Positions 22,965 to 28,234 of a DNA stretch of 28,234 nucleotides are shown here, piece after piece. Position numbers and translations under genes: made by a program. The notes beneath the pieces were generated by a model. The model was not told the DNA's origin, ran no database searches, and saw only the letters and a program-made list of their open reading frames with translations. Numbering within the stretch: position 1 is the first letter of the stretch; every line of letters starts with the position of its first letter. The stretch covers positions 1-28,234 of the forward strand of contig JBELML010000080.1 in assembly GCA_042095835.1 (NCBI GenBank). Direction: 5' to 3'. Origin of the DNA: DATFKA01 sp042095835. Lineage in GTDB: Bacteria > Bacteroidota > Bacteroidia > Chitinophagales > Saprospiraceae.

Positions 22965-24110
22965 CTACTTTTTTGAAAGTCGACCATCCTCTCCGATGAC
23001 CAAACTCGTATTCGGGAAGTCAGCTTTGGTTAGGTCCCTTAAATAGGTAATGGCTCTTTTTTGCGGATCGATCTTAGGTCCATGTGTTTTCATTTGGTAA
23101 ATTGGAATCACCTGACCTCCTTGAAATGCGCCTTCGTCATCTACTTCTAGCTTCACTACCGGAGCAACGCCATTCGCTCCACGTACGTTAAATCTGCCGT
23201 AAGTACAGAAATTTCCAAGGCTATAACATATCAATCGATTATTATAAAGCTCCATTGCTCTCGTCACATGAGGGCCGTGACCAAAAACGACATCAGCGCC
23301 AGCATCCACAACGGCATGAGCAAAATTGTAAACATTGCCTCTATTCTCTCCATAATAAGTCTCTGTACGACGTGGTACATGCTGGTGTTTAGAGCCCTCA
23401 GCGCCACCATGGAAGGAGACGATGATAATATCACATTGATCCACCAGGGAGCTTACAATAGCTTTAGCACGGCTTATATTCCTGACGTCACAGGTTCCAC
23501 TATTCGGCGCAAAGGCACAAAAGCCGTATTTGACCCCATTCCGCTCAATGATCGCCGTTTCGTCTGTTCTTGCTAGACCAGCATAGGCAATATCGGCAAC
23601 ATCCAGCATCGCTTTGGTTTTATTACGACCGACTGCCCCGAAGTCACCAGAGTGGTTATTGGCTAGGCTCAACAGGTCAAAGCCTGCATTCGAAAAATGG
23701 TCTACGTACGATTCAGGCGAACGAAACACATAACAGGCCGCGGGATTACTACATCTTTTAGCCGTTCCGCCGCTATTGAGGATGGTCCCCTCTAGGTTTC
23801 CAAAAGTAAGATCAGCAGATTTGAGCGTATCTTCTAAAGCGGCTAGCATATCACGCCCTCCGTTTGGTGGCAGATAAGAGGCCGAAGGATAATTGGTACC
23901 CAACATCATATCACCTACACCAATAATGGTGTGCGAGGCGGGAAAGGTATCCGTTTGCTCAACTAGGAGCGAAAGATTGGCCGAATCATCTACACTAGCT
24001 TTTAATACCTCGGCAGAAGGTGCAGTAGGTTGGCAAGCAGTAAGTCCAAAAATCAATAAAGCAAAAAGACTTCCATATTGGAAGTCTTTTTGCCAAGTAC
24101 ACTTTATCAT
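22965..24110 (-). CDS. CapA family (PGA_cap) lipoprotein
   Basis: The 381 residues form a PGA_cap/CapA domain with a calcineurin-like metallophosphatase fold. Motifs are GVGDMMLGTN (D67), FGNLEGTI (104-110), SLANNHSGDFG (H153), VSFHGGAEG (H234) and FGHGPHV (H278, H281). The lipobox LTAC places the lipid-bearing Cys at C26, so it should be a periplasm-facing lipoprotein. Family members occur in poly-gamma-glutamate capsule systems and widely outside them. No CapB/CapC is present here, so a capsule role is unsupported. The gene starts 24 bases after the M23 peptidase stop on the same strand. Unusually, a perfect 15-bp hairpin occupies codons 6-17. Confidence 0.9.
   Translation of the reverse strand: MIKCTWQKDFQYGSLFALLIFGLTACQPTAPSAEVLKASVDDSANLSLLVEQTDTFPASHTIIGVGDMMLGTNYPSASYLPPNGGRDMLAALEDTLKSADLTFGNLEGTILNSGGTAKRCSNPAACYVFRSPESYVDHFSNAGFDLLSLANNHSGDFGAVGRNKTKAMLDVADIAYAGLARTDETAIIERNGVKYGFCAFAPNSGTCDVRNISRAKAIVSSLVDQCDIIIVSFHGGAEGSKHQHVPRRTETYYGENRGNVYNFAHAVVDAGADVVFGHGPHVTRAMELYNNRLICYSLGNFCTYGRFNVRGANGVAPVVKLEVDDEGAFQGGQVIPIYQMKTHGPKIDPQKRAITYLRDLTKADFPNTSLVIGEDGRLSKK
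24061..24093 (-). terminator. Perfect 15-bp hairpin inside the CapA-like signal-peptide codons
   Basis: On the minus strand GCAAAAAGACTTCCA, then ATA, then TGGAAGTCTTTTTGC form a perfect stem with a three-base loop and a T-rich 3' side (TTTTTGCTTTATTGATTTTT). It resembles a Rho-independent terminator for the upstream M23 gene, yet lies at codons 6-17 of the CapA-like gene. Terminator, attenuator or translation block are all possible. Confidence 0.6.
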
Positions 24111-24134
24111 ATACTTCAGAATATTTAAGGTTAT

Positions 24135-25115
24135 CTAGTCGAAAGATTGGTTAATTGAAGAAGCCGCTTTCACTAAAGCGCTATATTCAGTAGGCGTGAG
24201 TCCATCTAATACGAAATCGATTGGATTAACTTTTGCACCTTTATACTTAACTTCATAGTGACAGTGTGGTGCGGTAGAAGTACCGGTACTTCCCACCTCT
24301 CCAATTTTCTGTCCTCTTTTCACTTTCTCTCCTTTTTTCACAGCGATTTTAGAGAAGTGAGCATATAAAGTTTCGTAGCCATAGCCGTGATCAATCACTA
24401 CATTATAGCCATAGCCAGTTGATTTCTTTTCTACACGCTTGATGATACCATCTCCTGTGGCCTGGACGGGTGTACCCGTTGGAGCCGTGAAGTCAATACC
24501 TTCGTGCATTTTTCTTGTCTTATATACAGGATGGATTCTATACCCAAAGCCAGACAAGTGTCTAACATCTCTAGCCAAGCGATCCTGATTTACAGGCTTA
24601 ATGGATGGGATGGACGCTAAACGGTTTTCTTTTTCTTTTGAAAGCGCGATAATCGTATCCAATGACTTGGACTGCATTACCATTTGATGTTTAAGCTTTC
24701 TGACCTTACGTTTGGCATCAATAATGACTTCTCCATTATCTAGCCCTCTGAAATTTCCAAACTCGTCGTGGCCACCGACACCACCTTCAATAACACCTTC
24801 ATCGATAGGATCCATTCCGAATACCATACGGTAAGCGTAAGCATCTTTTTCTAGGAGGTGATCCAATTCTTGGTTTACTTGTGTCATCTCTGTCAGCAAC
24901 TTCTCGTATTGATCCGTCATCTGATTGAGTTCTGAAGTAAGTACTCTTTCCTTTGGAGAAGGGAAATAGTTATAAATAACTATAGTGAAGAGAAAAGCGG
25001 TAACGACCGCGGCGCATATAAACCCAAATGCTCTAGCCAACTTGGAACTAAAAGATTCTTCTACCTTCTCGTACCGAAGTGTTTGGGTATTGTAAACAAA
25101 CTTTTCTTTACTCAT
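24135..25115 (-). CDS. M23 family (LytM) peptidoglycan metallopeptidase
   Basis: The 326 residues have a short cytoplasmic N-terminus, one membrane segment (about 29-50) and a coiled-coil (about 58-92 and 130-165). A C-terminal LytM domain (about 185-303) carries H204 and D208 (HEGIDFTAP), H253 (LYAHFSK) and H284-x-H286 (PHCHYE). This is the complete zinc and catalytic set, with spacing close to Staphylococcus LytM, so it should be active on cross-link peptides and not an EnvC-like dead activator. It diverges from alaS, an arrangement common in Bacteroidota. It precedes the CapA-like gene by 24 bases. Confidence 0.95.
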   Translation of the reverse strand: MSKEKFVYNTQTLRYEKVEESFSSKLARAFGFICAAVVTAFLFTIVIYNYFPSPKERVLTSELNQMTDQYEKLLTEMTQVNQELDHLLEKDAYAYRMVFGMDPIDEGVIEGGVGGHDEFGNFRGLDNGEVIIDAKRKVRKLKHQMVMQSKSLDTIIALSKEKENRLASIPSIKPVNQDRLARDVRHLSGFGYRIHPVYKTRKMHEGIDFTAPTGTPVQATGDGIIKRVEKKSTGYGYNVVIDHGYGYETLYAHFSKIAVKKGEKVKRGQKIGEVGSTGTSTAPHCHYEVKYKGAKVNPIDFVLDGLTPTEYSALVKAASSINQSFD

Positions 25116-25140
25116 GAGTGGTTGATCTTAGTCGATTTAC

Positions 25141-25148
25141 TAAATTTG
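25141..25148 (+). promoter_or_regulatory. Possible alaS promoter -7 element
   Basis: TAAATTTG followed by CAGCAG is an exact match to TAnnTTTG on the plus strand. A TTG at 25122-25124 is 16 bases upstream, shorter than the usual 19-21. It would give alaS a leader of about 360 bases containing the dyad at 25239-25273. Promoter-like AT-rich sequence nearer alaS cannot be excluded. Confidence 0.4.
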
Positions 25149-25238
25149 CAGCAGTTTTACTGCTCATTGTTCACTTCCATTACGTTTCTACTTGAAATCG
25201 TGCGGAAGAAAATCGAGTTTTAATACCGAAAATTTAGA

Positions 25239-25273
25239 ATCTCCTTTGTCATTGAGTCACTGACTCAGGAGAT
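25239..25273. promoter_or_regulatory. Two-part dyad in the alaS upstream region
   Basis: TGAGTCA-C-TGACTCA (25253-25267) is a perfect palindrome with 7-base arms. Outside it ATCTCC (25239-25244) matches GGAGAT (25268-25273). The inner part suits a dimeric DNA-binding protein. As RNA, both parts could stack into one bulged hairpin in the alaS leader. The rest of the 401-base gap between M23 and alaS shows no gene. Confidence 0.45.
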
Positions 25274-25516
25274 AAATTTAAGTGTAAGGATAATAATTAC
25301 AAAAGAATGAAGCATTTTTCAGTCATTTCTTTCACTATTACGCCTACAAAAGCTCTTTTTGAAAACAAAAAATTGATAGAATTAAATTAATTTTCTACCT
25401 TCCTTCAGCCCATTAACAATAAAAATTGGAATTGGGTCAGCAAATATGGATAGAAGATTTGATTCTAAACGTTAATTAAGAAAATTTTAACGCAAACAAA
25501 TAATAGTCAAAAACAT

Positions 25517-28141
25517 ATGATGACGTCGAGTGAAATCCGCCAGAAGTTCATGGATTTTTTTGAGGAGAAGAAGCACAAGATTGTTCCTTCTGCACCGATT
25601 GTGAATAAAGATGATCCTAGTCTTCTTTTCACCAACGCCGGAATGAATCAATTCAAAGATTTTTTCCTGGGCAATCAAATTCCTGACAATCGACGTATAG
25701 CCGATACCCAAAAATGCTTACGTGTTTCTGGAAAACATAATGACCTCGAAGAGGTAGGCATTGATAGTTACCACCATACCATGTTTGAGATGTTGGGCAA
25801 CTGGTCTATTGGTGACTACTTCAAAAAAGAAGCTATTGCTTTTGCTTGGGAGCTGCTCACAGATGTATATGGTTTGGAAAAGGAGCGCCTTTATGTTTCG
25901 GTCTTTGAGGGAGACCAGGACTTGAAGCTACCAGCAGATGAAGAAGCGGTCGATTACTGGTCTGCTTTTGTACCCAAGGAACGCATCCTTTATTTTGATA
26001 AAAAGGATAACTTCTGGGAAATGGGAGAAACAGGCCCCTGTGGTCCTTGCTCTGAGATTCATATTGACTTGAGAAATGAGGAAGAAAGAAAAGCCATAGC
26101 TGGAAAGGATTTGGTCAACGCCGACCATCCTTTAGTTATTGAAATCTGGAATTTGGTATTCATTCAGTTCAATCGTAAAGCAGATGGTAGTTTAGAAAAC
26201 CTTCCTGAGCAGCATATCGATACAGGTATGGGTTTTGAGCGCTTGACCATGGCTATCCAAGGCAAGACTTCCAACTACGATACCGATATCTTCACGCCTT
26301 TCATTGAAAAAATAGCTGAAGCATCCGGCAAGAAATACACCTTCAGCTATGAAGAAGATGCGAAATCTGATATTGCTATGCGTGTGGTGGCCGATCACCT
26401 TAGGGCTGTCAGCTTTGCTATTGCAGATGGGCAGTTGCCTAGTAATACTGGCGCTGGCTACGTTATCCGACGTATTTTGCGTAGAGCGGTTCGATATAAC
26501 TATTCTTTTCTAGATATCAAGCAAGCATTCATTCATACACTGGTGCCTCTGCTAGCTGATCGCTTTGCCAAGGTATTCCCAGAGCTCAAAGCACAGCAAG
26601 ATCAGGTAGCCAAGATCATAGAAGGGGAAGAAAAAGCATTCCTCAATACGCTAGAAAATGGATTGAGTCGCTTTGCTTCACTCCAGGTCAAGGATGGAAC
26701 AATAGCAGGAGATGATGCCTTCTTGCTTTACGACACCTTTGGGTTCCCAATTGACCTCACTCGCTTGCTAGGAGAAGAAAAAGGATGGAAGGTTGATGAA
26801 AAAGCTTTTGAGAAAGCCCTACAAGCTCAGAAAGATCGGGCAAGAAAAGACGCTCAAAAAGCAGTAGGCGATTGGAATACAGTAGCAGAAGGAGAAGAAG
26901 TCAGCTTTGTAGGCTACGATGACTTACTTGTCGAAAGCACCAAAGTACTAAAGTATAGAACGGTCAATATCAAAAAGAAAAACCAATACCAGGTGGTTTT
27001 AGAGACGACGCCTTTCTATGCTCAAAGCGGTGGACAAGCTGGTGATAAAGGGAACTTACAATTTGGAGCGGAGCGCGTAAAAGTATTGGATACGCAAAAA
27101 GAAAATGACTTGATCATCCATATTGTAGACAAGTTACCGTCTGCGATTGATGGCCCCGTACGAGCTGAAGTAGAGGAAAGCATCCGAAAGGCCACCTCCA
27201 ATAATCATTCTGCGGTACATTTGATGCATGCTGCCCTACATGAGGTAATTGGTGAGCACGCTTTACAAAAAGGGCAAGATGTTGATCAGAAACGTTTGCG
27301 TTTTGATTTTTCTCATTTTCAAAAAATGGATGCCTCTGAGATAGAACGCGTAGAGGCCATCGTCAATGAGAAGATTAGAGAAAACATCCAGTTGGATGAG
27401 CAGCGGGCCATGCCTATCGACGAGGCAAAAGCAGCTGGTGCTACTATGCTATTTGGAGAAAAATATGGTGACTTAGTAAGAATGATCACCTTTGATCCTA
27501 ATTTCTCCCGAGAGTTATGTGGTGGCACTCACGTGCAAGCAACTGGTGAAATCGGTTTATTCAAAATCCTTTCAGAAAGTGGTGTCGCCGCAGGTATCAG
27601 ACGTATTGAAGCGATTACGGCTGATCGGGCGCAAGCATTCATTAAACAGGAGCTGAGTGCCTTGGATGAGGTCCGTGCTTTGTTTAAAAACCCAAAAGAC
27701 GTCGCTAAAAGCGTAGAGAACTTACAGGAAGAAAATAAAAATCTCAAAAAAGAGATTGAAAAGCTACTCGCAGCACAAGCCGCCAACCTCAAAACAGACC
27801 TACTCCAAGCAGTAGAAGACAAAGAAGGGGTTCGTTTTCTTGCTGCGAAGTTGCCTTTACAGGATACCAACGCCATCAAAAATTTGGCCTATCAGATTGA
27901 GAAAGAGATGGGCAATGCACTCATCGTATTTGCCGCTGAGGTTAAAGCCAAACCACAAATCATGGTCGTCGTCTCTAGAGAGCTAGCCGAGCAAGGTCAA
28001 TACCACGCTGGTAATATGGTCAGAGAACTCGCGCAACTCATCAAAGGCGGCGGTGGTGGACAGCCATTCTTCGCTACCGCAGGTGGTAAAGACGTCAGTG
28101 GACTAGAGGCAGTGATTGAGAAGGCAAAGGAAATGGTCTAA
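25517..28141 (+). CDS. alaS: Alanyl-tRNA synthetase
   Basis: Charges tRNA-Ala with alanine using ATP and edits mischarged serine or glycine. The 874 residues are the full bacterial length. The class II aminoacylation core opens SSEIRQKFMDFFEEKKHKIVPSAP and includes LLFTNAGMNQFKDFF and GSLENLPEQHIDTGMGFERL. The tRNA-recognition part includes AGYVIRRILRRAVR. The editing domain keeps its zinc ligands in HSAVH (H564, H568) and CGGTH (C668, H672). A coiled-coil with LQEENKNLKKEIEKL leads into the C-Ala domain, ending in a GGGGGQPFFATAGGKD motif. The start is the first of two adjacent ATG codons; the second is equally possible. Confidence 0.98.
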   Translation: MMTSSEIRQKFMDFFEEKKHKIVPSAPIVNKDDPSLLFTNAGMNQFKDFFLGNQIPDNRRIADTQKCLRVSGKHNDLEEVGIDSYHHTMFEMLGNWSIGDYFKKEAIAFAWELLTDVYGLEKERLYVSVFEGDQDLKLPADEEAVDYWSAFVPKERILYFDKKDNFWEMGETGPCGPCSEIHIDLRNEEERKAIAGKDLVNADHPLVIEIWNLVFIQFNRKADGSLENLPEQHIDTGMGFERLTMAIQGKTSNYDTDIFTPFIEKIAEASGKKYTFSYEEDAKSDIAMRVVADHLRAVSFAIADGQLPSNTGAGYVIRRILRRAVRYNYSFLDIKQAFIHTLVPLLADRFAKVFPELKAQQDQVAKIIEGEEKAFLNTLENGLSRFASLQVKDGTIAGDDAFLLYDTFGFPIDLTRLLGEEKGWKVDEKAFEKALQAQKDRARKDAQKAVGDWNTVAEGEEVSFVGYDDLLVESTKVLKYRTVNIKKKNQYQVVLETTPFYAQSGGQAGDKGNLQFGAERVKVLDTQKENDLIIHIVDKLPSAIDGPVRAEVEESIRKATSNNHSAVHLMHAALHEVIGEHALQKGQDVDQKRLRFDFSHFQKMDASEIERVEAIVNEKIRENIQLDEQRAMPIDEAKAAGATMLFGEKYGDLVRMITFDPNFSRELCGGTHVQATGEIGLFKILSESGVAAGIRRIEAITADRAQAFIKQELSALDEVRALFKNPKDVAKSVENLQEENKNLKKEIEKLLAAQAANLKTDLLQAVEDKEGVRFLAAKLPLQDTNAIKNLAYQIEKEMGNALIVFAAEVKAKPQIMVVVSRELAEQGQYHAGNMVRELAQLIKGGGGGQPFFATAGGKDVSGLEAVIEKAKEMV

Positions 28142-28149
28142 AAAACAAG

Positions 28150-28184
28150 CTTAATAACTTGGATTTGAAATCCAAGTTATTAAG
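28150..28184. terminator. Perfect 17-bp inverted repeat after alaS
   Basis: Arms at 28150-28166 and 28168-28184 are exact reverse complements around a single base, beginning CTTAATAACTTGG. They start nine bases after the alaS stop. No T-tract follows, but the AT-rich, very stable stem is best read as an alaS transcript end. Confidence 0.6.
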
Positions 28185-28234
28185 TACACTGTGTAAAAAG
28201 TTTATTGATGTTTTGAACTACCAGATTTTAAGCT

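Noticed and set aside
22965..25115. CapA-like plus M23 genes as a capsule operon
   Set aside because: There is no CapB/CapC ligase or transporter, and the hairpin between the genes argues against simple cotranscription.
1..28234. Prophage, integron or transposon
   Set aside because: No integrase, transposase, phage structural gene or tRNA-linked attachment repeat was found. The sequence after tRNA-Arg is a terminator.

Overview
The window is ordinary-looking chromosome from a member of the Bacteroidota, most likely a Saprospiria/Lewinella-like or related marine lineage (the phylum is confident, the order is a guess). Evidence for the phylum: the gene string rpmB-rpmG-DUF4295-ftsY; a short primary sigma factor of 289 residues; several promoters of the Bacteroidota form TTG-N20-TAnnTTTG; little use of Shine-Dalgarno sites; a Bacteroidetes START-like protein; and two secreted subtilases with C-terminal type IX secretion (T9SS) sorting domains.

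Layout. Positions 1-480 hold no convincing gene: a leftward promoter-like site, a rightward promoter and a hairpin-rich intergenic element. A family 4 glycosyltransferase follows, then a leftward Uma2-type PD-(D/E)XK protein with a clear promoter, an unrecognised secreted protein, and an EI24/CysZ-like membrane protein. The tail of the EI24 gene and its downstream sequence are duplicated in tandem. A second, inverted copy of the hairpin element lies just beyond. Next come a VOC/glyoxalase-fold protein and, tail to tail 3 bases away, a FadH-like 2,4-dienoyl-CoA reductase. A divergent region rich in dyads separates this from the first T9SS subtilase.

The centre is the translation and export block: tRNA-Arg(ACG) with its own promoter and terminator, rpmB (L28), rpmG (L33), the 58-residue DUF4295 protein, a terminator, and ftsY. 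After an intergenic element come an RlpA-like DPBB+SPOR protein and, with overlapping stop codons, a large PKD-containing T9SS subtilase on the other strand. A leftward two-gene unit encodes a START-like protein and a 900-residue AddB-like nuclease. The sigma factor rpoD faces away from it, with a very good promoter and a structured leader. An Lrp/AsnC regulator converges on rpoD, and a CtpA-type S41 protease diverges from the regulator. The right end has a CapA-like lipoprotein, an M23 metallopeptidase and, divergently, alaS.

Together the genes are mostly housekeeping: translation (alaS, tRNA-Arg, L28, L33), transcription (rpoD), membrane targeting (ftsY) and envelope maintenance (RlpA, CtpA, M23), with secreted proteases as lineage-specific cargo. 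I found no prophage, transposase, CRISPR array or recognisable defence island. The most unusual content is non-coding: (i) two diverged copies of a hairpin element whose flanks are conserved while its stems differ but still pair; (ii) a perfect 15-bp terminator-like hairpin inside the signal-peptide codons of the CapA-like gene; (iii) structured or dyad-bearing leaders in front of rpoD, fadH and alaS.
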